Program-made: the position numbers and the translations under genes
From: Melastoma dodecandrum
Lineage: Eukaryota; Streptophyta; Magnoliopsida; Myrtales; Melastomataceae
Length of the DNA stretch: 64,000 nucleotides
Assembly: GCA_029817715.1 (NCBI GenBank)
Contig: JARUPY010000426.1
Span: 1 to 64,000, forward strand
Direction of reading: 5' to 3'
In this document: one piece after another, positions 10,317 through 20,910 of the stretch
Layout: every line of letters starts with the position of its first letter
How positions within the stretch are numbered: the stretch's first letter is position 1
Notes under the pieces: model-generated
Told to the model about the DNA's origin: nothing
The model's input: only the letters and a program-made list of their open reading frames with translations
Database searches by the model: none

Positions 10317-10802
10317 GTCCGGCTTCTTCGCCTGGATCTCGAAGAGCCTCGGGATGCAGCCGATCGACTGGTTCAACGACTATCCGCTGCTCGCCATCAT
10401 CCTCATCGTCGCCTGGCAATGGCTGCCGTTCGCGGACGCTGATCCTGCTCACCTCGCTGCAGTCGCTCGACGCCGACCAGAAGGAGGCGGCCGAGATGGA
10501 CGGGGCAGGGGCGTTCTCGACCTTCCTCTACATCACGCTGCCGCATCTCGCGCGCCCGATCACCATCGTCATCCTCATCGAGGACGATCTTCCTGCTCAC
10601 GGTTGTTCGCCGAGATCTACGTGACGACGGGCGGCGGCCCGGGGCCTCGCCACCACCAACATCGCCTTCCTCATCTACTCGCAGGCGCTGATCCAGTTCG
10701 ACGTCGGCGCCGCCTCGGCGGGCGGTCTCGTCGCCGTCGTCCTCGCCAACATCCGTCGCGATCTTCCTCGTCAGGATGGTCGGCAAGAACCTGGAGGCCT
10801 GA
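9926..10802 (+). CDS. ABC transporter permease 1 of the polyol system (frameshifted)
   Basis: Inner-membrane subunit (MalF-like) of the polyol importer. It starts MATQQTQTLGRTLLMPAVII, first helix, and has further helices such as LWNTFVLVGSVLLITIVGG. The cytoplasmic EAA loop that contacts the ATPase reads DQKEAAEMDGAGAFSTFLYI. The C-terminus is AIFLVRMVGKNLEA. About 290 residues after repair, normal for the family. Five bases separate its stop from the start of permease 2. Confidence 0.87.
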
Positions 10803-10806
10803 GGCC

Positions 10807-11653
10807 ATGGCGCGCCAAGACACAGCCGCGCGCGTCGCGGTTCTCCACCGCCGCCGCCTGGGATCGTCGGCTTCGTCATCTTCTTCCCGATCCTCTGGAT
10901 GGTGCTGACGAGCTTCAAGTCCGAGCTCGATGCCGTGGCGATCCCGCCGAAGTTCTTCTCGTTCCAGTGGACGACGGAAAACTTCGTGCTGGTGCAGAAG
11001 CAGGGCAACTACCTCCTGCACGCGCTGAAACTCGGTGATCGAGGCCGGCGGCTCGACCTTGCTCGCGATGCTGGTCGCGGTGCCGGCGGCGTGGTCGATT
11101 GGCGTTCGCGCCGACGAAGCGCACCAAGGACCTCCTCATGTGGATGCTGTCCACCAAGATGATGCCGGCGGTCGGCGTGCTGGTGCCGATCTACCTGATG
11201 TACCGCGGCGCAGGCCTGCTCGACTCGCGCATCGGCCTCGTCATCATCCTGGCGTTCGGCAACCTGCCGATCGTGGTCTGGATGCTCTACACCAGCTACA
11301 AGGACATCCCGCCGGAGATCCTCGAGGCCGCGCGCATGGACGGCGCGACGATCACCCAGGAGATCTTCAACGTCCTTCTGCCGATGGCGGTGCCGGGCAT
11401 CGCCTCGACGCTGCTGCTCAACGTCATCCTGTCGTGGAACGAGGCGTTCTGGACGCTCAACCTCACCTCCACCGACGCGGCGCCGCTGACCGCCTTCATC
11501 GCCTCGTTCTCGAGCCCCGAGGGCCTGTTCTGGTCCAAGCTCTCGGCCGCCTCGCCGCTCGCCATCGCGCCGATCCTCGTGCTCGGCTGGCTCAGTCAGA
11601 AACAACTCGTGCGCGGCCTCACCTTCGGCGCGGTCAAAGTGAGGTTCAAGTGA
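10807..11653 (+). CDS. ABC transporter permease 2 of the polyol system (frameshifted at the 5' end)
   Basis: MalG-like inner-membrane subunit. From about 11099 to the end the frame is intact. It contains TKMMPAVGVLVPIYLMYRG, the EAA loop PPEILEAARMDGATITQEIF and a C-terminus ending FGAVKVRFK. The first 100 residues are spread over two or three frames (start MARQDTAARVAVLHRR). About 280 residues after repair. It pairs with permease 1 and the ATPase at 11712. Confidence 0.88.
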
Positions 11654-11711
11654 TTTGCGGCGCTCTTCGGTGACCTGCGGCGCCGGCACATAGTTCAGAA
11701 GGAAAACGATC

Positions 11712-12731
11712 ATGGGGCGCATCACGCTCGAAAACGTCCCGCAAGTCCTACGGCGACTTCAAACATCATCCAGGGCGTGGACCTCGCCATCCAGGATCGC
11801 GAGTTCGTGGTGTTCGTCGGGCCCTCGGGCTGCGGCAAGTCCACCTTGCTGCGCATGATCGCCGGGCTGGAGGAGATCACGGGCGGGGACCTCCTGATCG
11901 ACGGCGCCGTCGTCAACGACGTGCCGCCCGATGCCCGGGGTCTCGCCATGGTGTTCCAGAGCTACGCGCTCTATCCCCACATGAGCGTGCGCGACAACAT
12001 CGCCTTCGGCCTCAAGATGGCGGGCGAGGACAAGAGCGAGATCGACCGCAAGGTCGAGCACGCGGCCGGCCTCCTCAACCTCACGCCCTACCTGCAGCGC
12101 AAGCCGCGCGAACTCTCCGGCGGCCAGCGCCAGCGCGTGGCGATCGGGCGTTGCATCGTGCGCCAGCCGAAGGCCTTCCTGTTCGACGAGCCTCTGTCGA
12201 ACCTCGACGCGGCGCTCCGCGTGCAGATGCGGCTCGAGGTGACGAAGCTGCAGAAGCAGCTCGCGACAACGGCGATCTACGTCACCCACGACCAGGTCGA
12301 GGCGATGACCATGGCCGACAAGATCGTCGTTCTATCGGCCGGCAATATCGAGCAGGTCGGCGCCCCGCTCGAGCTCTACAACAAGCCGGCCAACCAGTTC
12401 GTCGCCGGCTTCATTCGGCTCGCCGCGGATGAACTTCATCGAGGGCGAGCCGGCCGCCAAGGAGGGCGCCGCCTCGATCGGCGTGCGGCCCGAGCACCTC
12501 AAGGTCGTGCGGGACGGGCAGGGTGAGGATGGCGGCTGGCCGGGCACCGTGTCCGTCGCTGAGCATCTCGGCAGCGACACGTTCCTCTACGTCGACGCCG
12601 GCGCGCTCGGCACGCTGACGGCGCGCTCGACCGGCGAGCTCGGCATCAAGATGGGCGACAAGATCAGGCTGAAGCCGGACGCCGGTCGCGGCTATCGCTT
12701 CGACAAGGACGGCAACGCGCTGCGGGCTTGA
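11712..12731 (+). CDS. ABC transporter ATPase of the polyol system (two or three frameshifts)
   Basis: MalK/UgpC-type ATPase that powers the importer. Walker [11 protein letters not shown]-loop [12 protein letters not shown], signature [13 protein letters not shown], Walker [14 protein letters not shown] and switch His in IYVTHDQ are all in one frame. The C-terminal regulatory OB-type part ([14 protein letters not shown]) is present after a frame change near 12420. Another break lies near 11745. About 335 residues after repair, shorter than the 360-370 of full MalK-type subunits but common in polyol systems. Confidence 0.9.
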
Positions 12732-12817
12732 AGCTCGTCTTTCGTCGGTTTCGCCGCAAACATCTGCGGCGCGCATTTGGGTGGATCCGCGCGGCTCGGA
12801 TCTCGAAAGGAGAGGCC

Positions 12818-13602
12818 ATGTATCTCGAGAAGTTCAGGCTCGACGGGCGCGTGGCACTCGTCACCGGCGGCGGCCAGGCGATCGGCCTCGCCTGCGTCGA
12901 GGCGCTCGCCGAGGCCGGCGCCAAGGTTATCATCGCCGACCGCGACGAGAAGATCGCCGCGACGGGGCGGGGACACGCTGAAGCAGAAGGGCATCGAGGC
13001 CGAGGTCGTCATCATGGGACGTCACCGACACGGCGCGCGTCCAGGCCGTCGCCGACGACGTCGTCGCGCGGCACGGCAAGATCGACATCCTCGTCAAACA
13101 ATGCCGGCATCGCGCGCTCCGAGACGCCGGCCCGAGAACGGTGACCGACGAGCATTGGCTCAACGTGCTCGTCGTCAACCTCAACGGCACGTTCTGGTGC
13201 TGCCGCTTCGTTCGGCAACCACATGCTGAAGGCGAAGTCCGGCGTCATCGTCAACATCGGCTCGGATGTCGGGCTTCATCGTCCAACAAGCCGCAGGAGC
13301 AGAGCTACTACAACGCCTCGAAGGCGGCGGTGCATCACCTCAACGAAGTCGCTGGCGGCCGAGTGGGGCGCGCGCGGCGTGCGCGTCAACGCCGTGGCGC
13401 CGACCTATATCGCGACGCCGCTCAACGCCTTCGTCAAGTCGAACCCGGCGATGTAACGACGCCTGGATCAGCGGCACGCCGATGGGGCGGCTCGGCGAGA
13501 TCGAGGAGATCGCCTCGGTCGTGCTGTTCATGGCGTCGGACGCCGCCAGCCTGATGACGGGCAGCAATCGTGCTCGTCGACGGCGGCTATACCTGCTGGT
13601 AG
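12818..13602 (+). CDS. SDR-family oxidoreductase, probable polyol dehydrogenase (frameshifted)
   Basis: Short-chain dehydrogenase that probably oxidises the imported polyol to a ketose with NAD(P). The cofactor-binding glycine motif reads TGGGQAIGLA, then IIADRDE, NNAGIA and the catalytic YYNASKAAVHHL; the Ser of the catalytic triad lies in the VNIGSMSG region, readable after frame repair. It ends SIVLVDGGYTCW. About 255 residues after repair. It sits between the transporter ATPase and the kinase, and AAAGGAGAGG upstream of ATG 12818 is a good ribosome site. At least seven frame changes. Confidence 0.85.
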
Positions 13603-13623
13603 CGCCTTCTCGGGAGACCCGCC

Positions 13624-15280
13624 ATGGGGACTGCGGTCATCGGCATCGACGTCGGCACGGGCAGCGCCCCGCGCCGGCGTGTTCGACGAGACGGGAACGC
13701 TCATCGCCACCCGCCAAGCACCCGATCCGGATGTGGCGCGAGGCGGGCGAGATCGTCGAGCAGTCGTCGAACGACATCTGGGCCGCCTGCTGCGCGTCGG
13801 TGCGCGCGGCGATGGCCGAGGCCGCCGTCGCGCCGGAGGACGTCAAGGGCATCGGCTTCGATGCGACCTGCTCGATGGCGGTGCTGGGCCGCGACGGCGA
13901 GCCGCTCGCGGTCAGTGCCTCGGGCGATGCCGAGCCGCAATCGTCATCGTGTGGATGGATCACCGCGCGTTGCAGGAAGCGCGCGAGATCAACGCGAAGA
14001 AGCACGCGGTGCTCGACTATTCGGCGGCATCATCTCGCCGGAGATGGAGACGCCGAAGCTGCTCTGGCTCTCGCGGCACATGCCGGAGACCTTCGCCGCG
14101 GCGGCGCACTTCTTCGATCTCGCCGACTTCCTCACCTGGCGGGCGACCGGCGCGACGACGCGCTCGTCCTGCACCAATTACCTGCAAGTGGACCTACCTC
14201 GCCCACGAGAACCGTTGGGACGACGACTATTTCCGCGGCATCGGGCTCGAGGCGCTGGCGGGCGACGGCCATGCGCGCATCGGCACCGAGATCGCCGCGC
14301 CCGGCACGCCGATCGGCCGCGGCCTCGATGCGCGGGCCGCACAGGAGCTGGGCCCTGCGCGAGGGAACGCCCGTCAGCGGCCTCGCTGATCGACGCGCAT
14401 GCCGGCGGCGTCGCGACCGTCCGGCGCGCGCATCGAGGGCGAGACCGGCGACGTCGATGTGTTCGGCCGCCTCGCCTACATCATGGGCACCTCGGCCTGC
14501 ATCATGGCGACGACCAGGGAGCCGAAGTTCGTGCCCGGCGTCTGGGGGCCGTACTATTCGGCGATGGTGCCCGATCTCTGGCTCAACGAAGGCGGCCAGT
14601 CGGCGGCAGGCGTCGGCATCGATCATCTCGTCCAGTCGCACCGGCCGGTATTCCGCAGGTCGTCGCCGAGGCGGAGGCGGCCGGCGTCGATCCGCTCGAG
14701 CTGCTCGAGCGCCGCGCGGTGGGCTCGGGCGCGCTCGGCGAGGCGGCGCTGCTCGCCCGCGGCCTGCACGTGCTGCCGGAGTTCATGGGCAACCGCTCGC
14801 CGCATGCCGACCCCGGCGCCCGCGCGGTCGTCGCCGGGCTCGATCTCGACACGGAGCCCGAGCGCGTCTTCGTCGCCGCGCTCTGCGGCCTCGCCTATGG
14901 GCTCGCCGACGTCGTCGACGCGATGCGCGCGCAGGGGGATCGCCTGGCGGACACGCTGGTTCATGAGCGGCGGCGCCAGCCGCTCCGATCTTGTGCGCCA
15001 GATCATCGCCGACGTGACGGGCCTGAAGGTGGCGCTGCCGCCAGACGGCGGAGCCGGTGCTGCTCGGCGCCGCCGTGCTCGGCGCGGTCGCCGGCGGCCT
15101 CCATCCCACGCTGCCGCGCGCGATGGAGGCGATGACGCGGATCGGCCGCCTCTCCGCGCCGACGCCGCCGATGCTGCGCGCGTTCCACCGCGCCAAGCGC
15201 GAGGTCTACGCGGCGCATGCGCCGGCTCGATCTCGACGCGCGCGCGCTCATGGCGCAAGGCCTCGAGGCCGTCGAACTGA
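13624..15280 (+). CDS. FGGY-family pentulose kinase (frameshifted)
   Basis: It phosphorylates a ketopentose, probably the product of the SDR. N-terminal phosphate-binding motif [18 protein letters not shown] (after repair), then [31 protein letters not shown] and [20 protein letters not shown], all characteristic of the D-ribulokinase-like FGGY subgroup. The second domain has [34 protein letters not shown] and [16 protein letters not shown]. About 545 residues after repair. The exact 3' end is uncertain because of frame changes near 15219 and 15240-15280; TGA 15278-15280 is the stop that best fits family length. Confidence 0.85.
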
Positions 15281-15291
15281 AGGGGTGGCTC

Positions 15292-16276
15292 ATGCGCGCA
15301 GCGATGGACCCCGATCTCGACCTGGCGCTGCGCTGCGCGTGGCTGTCGCTCGTCGGCGGCTTACACCCACGAGGAGATCGCCGCGCGCGTCGCGACGTCG
15401 CGCGTGAAGGTCACGCGCCTCATCCAGTCGGCGCAGCGCGCCGGGCTGGTGAAGGTGTCGATCGAGGGCGCGCCGGCGCGGTGCGCCGCGCTCGAGGAAG
15501 CGCTCGTCGCGCAGTTCGGGCTCGTGCGGTGCTCGGTGGCGCGGGATTCTCGGCGAGGCGGGGCTGCCGCTCTCCGCGCTCGGCACGCTCGGCGCGCACG
15601 TCATCCGCGCGGCGCTCGAGCGCGGACGGCATCGACGTCATCGGGCTCGGCCACGGCCGCACGCTCGCCGCCTGCGTCGATGCGCTGCCGCTCATCGCGC
15701 GTCCGCGATTGAAGATCGTGTCGCTGCTCGGCAGCCTCACGCGCGATGCGGCGACGACGCCCTACGACGTCATCTTCAAGCTGGCGAGTCGGACCGGCGG
15801 CACCGGCTACTGCCTCGCGACGCCGCTCGTCTGCGCTTCCGAGGCCGATCGCGGCGTCTTCCTCGCGCAGCGCGACACCGTCGCCGCGCAGCTCGCCGCG
15901 TCGAAGGCGTCGATCACCGTCGCCGGCATTGGCGCGGTCGACCGCGACAACGGCCTCGTCACGAGCGGGATGATCGCGCCGGCCGAGCTCGACGCGCTGG
16001 CCGCCGCCGGCGCGGTCGGCGAGGTCCTGGGCGCCTTCGTGGATCGCGACGGCAGGGCCGCTCGACATCGAGCTGACGCGCCGCATCGTCGCCGTCGCGC
16101 CCGACATGCTGGTCCCGCGCCGCGTCATCGCGATCGCCGGCGGCCCGGGCAAGGCGGCGGCCATCGAGGCGGTGCTGAGGAGCGGGCGAATCGGGCATCT
16201 CGTGACCGACGAGACAACCGCGCAGGCGCTCGCCGAGCCCGTGCTGACGGCGTCTTTTCCGACGTTCGTCAGATGA
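15292..16276 (+). CDS. SorC-type sugar-binding transcriptional regulator 2 (frameshifted)
   Basis: A second regulator of the same family as the one at 7519. HTH: HEEIAARVATSRVKVTRLIQSAQRAGLVKVSI. The sugar-binding domain has VIGLGHGRTLAACVDALPL and a phosphate-binding region SLLGSLTRDAATT, then VAGIGAVDRDNGLVTSGM and the end IGHLVTDETTAQAL. About 325 residues. Frame changes near 15360, 15545, 15620 and 16060; at 16060 removing one G restores GRPLDIELTRR. It lies between the kinase and the porin, with a palindrome just after its stop. Confidence 0.85.
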
Positions 16277-16301
16277 CGCAAATTCTGACACAGCTTGGCG
16301 A

Positions 16302-16315
16302 CGAACAATTGTTCG
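16302..16315. promoter_or_regulatory. 14-bp palindrome upstream of the porin gene
   Basis: CGAACAATTGTTCG is a perfect 14-bp palindrome, 26 bp after the stop of SorC-type regulator 2 and 100 bp before the porin start. A TATAGT (16353-16358) downstream could be the porin -10 box. The palindrome differs from the one at 8509-8541, which suggests the two regulators have separate sites. Confidence 0.6.
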
Positions 16316-16414
16316 GCCGTTCTGCCGTGGAAATCAACGGCCTTTGCTCCTCTATAGTCATTTAATGGAGCCGCGGACGACGAAATCGCGGCCACTGTCA
16401 TGCCGGGGGGCATC

Positions 16415-17875
16415 ATGAGGGTCGATTTCACGAGGGCGACGGCGCTCGCCGTCTCGCTGCTGGCAATGACCGCCGCAGGGTCCGCAGTCGCGCAGCAGGC
16501 CGATGGGCCGCCGCCATCGACCCAGACGCTGGCGCCCGCGTGATACGGCCAAGGGCACGGCGCGCTCGCAGGGCACGTCGGCGGCGCCGCCGTCGCTGGC
16601 GGCCGGCACCTACGACATGAAGAACGGGCTCTCGTTCCTGCTCAACTACACGGGCGAGTTTGCGGCCGACCCCGCCGGCGGCCTGAAGCCCGGCGGCAAC
16701 GCCTTCGCCGGCCAGCTGTTCGTCGGTGCCGACGCCGACTTCGGCCGGATCTTCAACCTGCAGGGCCTGTCGGGCCATTTCATCTTCACCGACCGTCAGG
16801 GGCACCAGCCTCTCGGCGCGCAACATCGGCAACGACACGTCGGTGCAGGAAATCTACGGCGCCGGCCAGACCTACCGCCTGACCCTGCTGACCCTCGAGC
16901 AGCGCCTCTTCAACGACCACCTCGACATCGAGGCGGGCCGCACGCAGGCCCAGGGCGCGTTCATGATCTCGCCGCTCTACTGCGACTTCCAGAACAACGC
17001 GACCCTGCGGCTCGCCGTCGACGGTCTTCAACGACACAAACTTCAACTACTTCCCTGATTCGACCTGGGGCGGCCACGCCAAGCTGTGGCTCGACCCGAA
17101 CTACCACTTCTTCATCCACGGCGGCGTCTACGAGGTGAACCCGGATTCGCTGCGCCCGGACGACCACGGCTTCAACTTCTCGACCAAGGATGCGACGGGC
17201 GTCGTGGCGCCGATCGAGGTCGGCTACTCCAGCATCGGCACGCCCGGCATGCTGCCGACCAACGTCCGGCGCCGGCGTGATCATCGACCAGTCGAAGTAC
17301 ACGGACCCGGTGCTCGACATCCTGGGCGGCCATGCCATCACCTCGGGGACTGCCGTCCCTGACGGAAAAACCGGACGGGCTCTGGCGTTCGCGCGCTTCG
17401 ACCGGATGATCTGGCAGCAGGATCCTCTCACGCCGACGCGCGGCATCACGATCTTCGGCGTCGGCGTCGTCGCCACCGAGCCGCAGCACCAGCCGCAGAG
17501 CTTCTATGCGGAAGGCGGCGTCGTGTGGGACCAGGGCCTTTGAAGTCGCGGCCCTACGACACGCTGGGCTACGTTCATCTCCGACCAGCACTACAGCACG
17601 GCGGGCCTCTTCAACCTGCGCGCCAACGCGGCGTCGATGGGCATCAACCCGGCGATCTTCAAAAGCGATCCAGTACCTGATGGAACTGAACTACGGCTTC
17701 CAGGCGGGCCCGGCGATCCGCCTGACGCCGAACCTGCAGTACATCATCAACCCGACGAACGGCGGCGCGCCGTTATCTCACGAGGCCAATCCCGAACGCC
17801 TTCGTGGTCGGTGCCAAGGTCAGCGTCGACCTGTTCACGCTGGCCGGCCTCGCCAAGGGTCCGGGCAGCCTCTAG
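16415..17875 (+). CDS. carbohydrate porin, OprB family (frameshifted)
   Basis: Outer-membrane porin that would let the polyol into the periplasm. Signal peptide MRVDFTRATALAVSLLAMTAA with cleavage near AVAQQ. Mature part shows OprB features: SFLLNYTGEFAADPAGG, FLQ/LEGLSGHFIF-type strands (here LQGLSGHFIFTDRQG), LEQRLFNDHLDIEAGRT, FPDSTWGGHAKLW, a FARFDRMIWQQ strand, ELNYGFQAGPAIRLTPNLQY and an end with SVDLFTLAGLAKGPGSL. Roughly 480 residues. It closes the polyol island and is followed by a hairpin terminator. Frame changes near 16540, 16810, 17025, 17270, 17540 and 17665. Confidence 0.82.
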
Positions 17876-17911
17876 CGGCTGCCGCTCGCAAGCTCCCCCC
17901 TGCGACCAACG

Positions 17912-17939
17912 CAATGCCCGGCTTCGGGCCGGGGCATTG
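17912..17939 (+). terminator. hairpin terminator after the porin
   Basis: CAATGCCC pairs with GGGGCATTG (one bulge) around a CGGCTTCGGGCC loop region, 37 bp after the porin stop, followed by TCGTTT. A strong GC-rich hairpin ending the polyol island; the U-tract is weak. Confidence 0.6.
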
Positions 17940-18104
17940 TCGTTTGGGGCCGGCCGTCACGCGCGGATCGCCTCTTCAACCATCGTTAACCGGCTCGGCG
18001 GCAGCCTCGATGCTGCGATGCAAAAAACATGCATACCGCAGGTTGCGAGCAGGGGACTAAATCATCCACCAGGAGGTTTTCAGACCCTCCTTGGAGAAGA
18101 CACC

Positions 18105-18344
18105 ATGTCCCTCACCACAACCTTCGTCGGCGACCTCGTTGCCGCCTGGAGCCGCCGCCGCGCCGTTGCGCGCCTGACCGAGAAGCTCGAGCGCTCCAAC
18201 GATCGCCTTCTCGACGACATGGGCGTCGCCCGTGCCGACATTGCGCAGGTGGCGCTCGCCGCCTATCCCAGCCGCACCGTCGCGGCCGCCGTGCTGCGCT
18301 CGCGCACGCCCTGGGTGTTCACCGGCGTCCCGTCGCACGGCTGA
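18105..18344 (+). CDS. DUF1127 small basic protein
   Basis: A 79-residue protein with the DUF1127 (YjiS-like) core RRAVARLTEKLERSNDRLLDDMGVARADI at about residues 18-46. Proteins of this family are small RNA-associated or stress-linked factors in alphaproteobacteria; the role of this one is unknown. ATG 18105 follows a GGAG site. The frame is intact. Confidence 0.85.
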   Translation: MSLTTTFVGDLVAAWSRRRAVARLTEKLERSNDRLLDDMGVARADIAQVALAAYPSRTVAAAVLRSRTPWVFTGVPSHG

Positions 18345-18504
18345 CCCCGCGTCGCGCCGGCGGCCGTTACCCACTCCGTCACCCCACGCCGTCCACCAAC
18401 CTGGTGACGGCTGCGGCGGCGCTCTTGCCAAGCTCGGCGAAACGCGACTTATACCGTCGCTGGACCCCGATGCGCGCCGTGCGGGAGCCGGCCGGGTGAG
18501 CGGC

Positions 18505-18723
18505 ATGAGCAAGCAGACGAACGACGACGAGAGCGCCGCTCAGAGCGCCGAGCTCGAGCACCTCCGCCAGGAGCACCGCGACCTCGACGCCGCGATCGAG
18601 GTGCTCGTCCACATGGGCTCGATCGACCGGCTGCAGGTGCAGCGGCTCAAGAAGCGCAAGCTCGCGCTGCGCGACCGGATGAGCTTTCTCGAAGATCAGC
18701 TCTTCCCCGACATCATCGCCTGA
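18505..18723 (+). CDS. DUF465 (YdcH-like) coiled-coil protein, copy 1
   Basis: A 72-residue protein with a helical hairpin: [18 protein letters not shown], then [23 protein letters not shown] ending FPDIIA. This is the DUF465 pattern; function unknown. It lies directly upstream of purE on the same strand. A GTG at 18496 is an alternative start three codons upstream. A second DUF465 gene is on the other side of purEK. Confidence 0.85.
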   Translation: MSKQTNDDESAAQSAELEHLRQEHRDLDAAIEVLVHMGSIDRLQVQRLKKRKLALRDRMSFLEDQLFPDIIA

Positions 18724-18796
18724 GCCGGCCTTGGCCGGCTTGCGAGGCGTCTGGCGTTCCGGTAGCCACCCGCGCTTTCCAGCCGAAGCCGAAGCC

Positions 18797-19308
18797 GTGC
18801 CGCCACCATCTCAAAAGCCCGTCGCCATCATCATGGGAAGCCAGTCGGACTGGTCGGTGATGCGCCACACGGTGGCGACGCTCGATGCGCTGCAGATCGG
18901 CAACGAGGCGCTGATCGTCTCCGCGCACCGGACGCCGGATCGGCTGTGGGAATTCGCGCGCACGGCGAAGAGCAAGGGCTTCGAGATCGTCGTCGCCGGC
19001 GCCGGCGGTGCCGCGCATCTGCCCGGCATGACCGCCGCGATGGACGCCGCTGCCGGTTGTTCGGCGTGCCGATCCCGACGCAGGCGCTGGGCGGTCGCGA
19101 TTCGCTTTATTCCATCGTGCAGATGCCGGGCGGCGTTCCGGTCGGCACGCTGGCGATCGGCAAGGCCGGCGCGATCAACGCGGCGCTGCTCGCCGCCGCG
19201 GTGCTGGCGCTGCACGACGAGGCGCTGGCCTCGGGCGCCTCGCCGCCTGGCGCGCCGAGGCGAGCGCCGCCGTGGCGCTCGTCCCGCAGGACGATCCGGC
19301 GCCCGTGA
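18797..19308 (+). CDS. purE: 5-(carboxyamino)imidazole ribonucleotide mutase PurE (frameshifted)
   Basis: Purine synthesis: interconverts N5-CAIR and CAIR. Core motifs [53 protein letters not shown] and [18 protein letters not shown] are all present. GTG 18797 is the only start giving the family N-terminus. Frame changes near 19055, 19065 and 19235. In one frame the gene stops at TGA 19306-19308, overlapping the purK GTG (GTGA); in another it runs straight into purK, see findings. About 170 residues. Confidence 0.92.
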
Positions 19309-20400
19309 CGCTCGCTCCCGGAGTGACGATCGGCATCCTGGGCGGCGGCCAGCTCGGCCGCATGCTTGCGTTCGCCGCCGCGCGGCTGGGCCTGCGCACC
19401 CACGTCTACTGCCCCGATGCGGACAGCCCCGCCTTCGAGGTGGCGTCGCGGCACACCATCGCCGCCTACGAGGACGAGGACGCGCTGCGCGCCTTCGCAG
19501 CCTCCGTCGCGGTGGTCACCTACGAGTTCGAGAAACGTGCCGGCGCGCACGGCCCGAGGTGTTGTCGCAGGTGCGCCCGGTGCGTTCCCGACGCGGCGGC
19601 CTTGGCGGCGAGCCAAGACCGCCTTGTCGAGAAGCAGTTCGTCGCCTCGCTCGGCATCGCCACGGCGCCGTTCCTGCCCGTCGACACGGCGGGCGCGCTG
19701 CCGCGTGCGGTCGCCCAGTTCGGCCGTCCGTCGATCCTGAAGACCCGCCGCTTCGGCTACGACGGCAAGGGCCAGACGACGATCAAGGACGGATCCGACC
19801 TCGCCGCGGCCTTCCGCTCGCTCGGCGGCGGCGAATGCATCCTCGAGGGCATCGTGCCCTTCACCAAGGAAGTCTCGGTGATCTGCGCGCGCGGGCTCGA
19901 CGGCGGCTTCGCCGCCTTCGACGTCTGCGAGAACGTGCACCGCGGCGGCATCCTGCATCGCACCGTCGCGCCGGCGGCCCTCCCGCCCGAGACGGCCCGC
20001 GGAGGCGGATGGCGATGGCGAGGACGATCGCCGATGCGCTCGCCTACGTGGGCGTGCTTGCGGTTCGAGTTCTTCGTGACGGAGGAGGGCGGCCGCACCA
20101 AGCTCGCCGTCAACGAGATGGCGCCGCGGGTGCACAATTCCGGGCAACTGACCGAGGCCGGCGCCGTGACCTCGCAGCTTCGAGCAAGCACATCCGCGCG
20201 ATCTGCGGCTGGCCGCTCGGCGTGACGACGCGGTACGGCGCCTCCGTCGAGATGGAGAACCTGATCGGCGACGAGGTGGCGGCCTGGGCTGCGCGGCTCG
20301 GCGAGCCGGGCCTCTGCCATGCACCTCTACGGCAAGGAGGAGGCGCGTCCCGGCCGCAAGATGGGGCACTGGACGCGGTGTGCGCGGCGAACGGGCGTAA
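19305..20400 (+). CDS. purK: 5-(carboxyamino)imidazole ribonucleotide synthase PurK (frameshifted)
   Basis: ATP-grasp enzyme making N5-CAIR from AIR and bicarbonate, the step before PurE. The N-terminus has [20 protein letters not shown]; later come VVTYEFENVPA (after repair), [32 protein letters not shown] and [19 protein letters not shown]. It ends with [19 protein letters not shown] and TAA 20398-20400 once one extra T is removed near 20390. About 360 residues. A terminator hairpin begins seven bases after the stop. Confidence 0.92.
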
Positions 20401-20406
20401 AAAAAA

Positions 20407-20433
20407 GCCGCTGTCGGGGGTTCCGACAGCGGC
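20407..20433 (-). terminator. bidirectional-looking hairpin between purK and DUF465 copy 2
   Basis: GCCGCTGTCGG and CCGACAGCGGC form a perfect 11-bp stem. A run of eight A on the plus strand precedes it, giving a U-tract for minus-strand transcripts coming from the DUF465 gene at 20709. It also sits directly after purK and may stop both transcripts. Confidence 0.85.
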
Positions 20434-20528
20434 GTCATCGTGCGTGTGCGAGAAACAAACACGGTGTGTGTGGAAGCAACCCGGCCGGGCGCGCCGGCGC
20501 CCGACCGGCATCGTCCAATGCCGACCTG

Positions 20529-20709
20529 CTAGTGCAGGGTCTTCGCGCTCCGCAGCTTGGCGATCTCGTCCTTGAGCAGGAGCTTCTTGCGCTTCAGCTC
20601 GGCGACCTTCGCCTCGTTGGTGGCAGCGTGGACCTGCTCTTCGGAAATCGCCGCGATCGAGCGCCGAGTGGCGCCGCTCGAGCTCCGTCAGGTGGTTCTG
20701 CAGTGACAT
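20529..20709 (-). CDS. DUF465 (YdcH-like) protein, copy 2 (one frameshift)
   Basis: After one frame change near 20655 it reads [19 protein letters not shown], then [18 protein letters not shown], a [14 protein letters not shown] helix and the end RSAKTLH. About 59 residues. The 181-nt length is one base over a multiple of three, consistent with a single inserted base. It converges on purK with a shared hairpin terminator. Confidence 0.82.
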
Positions 20710-20910
20710 GCGGGTCTGTCCTTTCGTTGTTGGACAGCGCTCAGTGTGACACAGGCACGACGGCCGGCAAAGCGATTTTGTATTAATACGGAATGGTCCT
20801 GCCTTGTGGTTTTCGGGCCGCGATCGGATCCGCGAGCAAGTTGCTCGCAAGCGCATCGCGCCGTCGCCGCACATCGCGGCACCGCTGCCCGTTGGGCAGG
20901 ACAGACCGCG

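Noticed and set aside
13266..14966. A single 566-codon plus-strand protein across the SDR and kinase
   Set aside because: It arises by chance from frame changes; the SDR and kinase motifs lie in alternating frames with their own starts.
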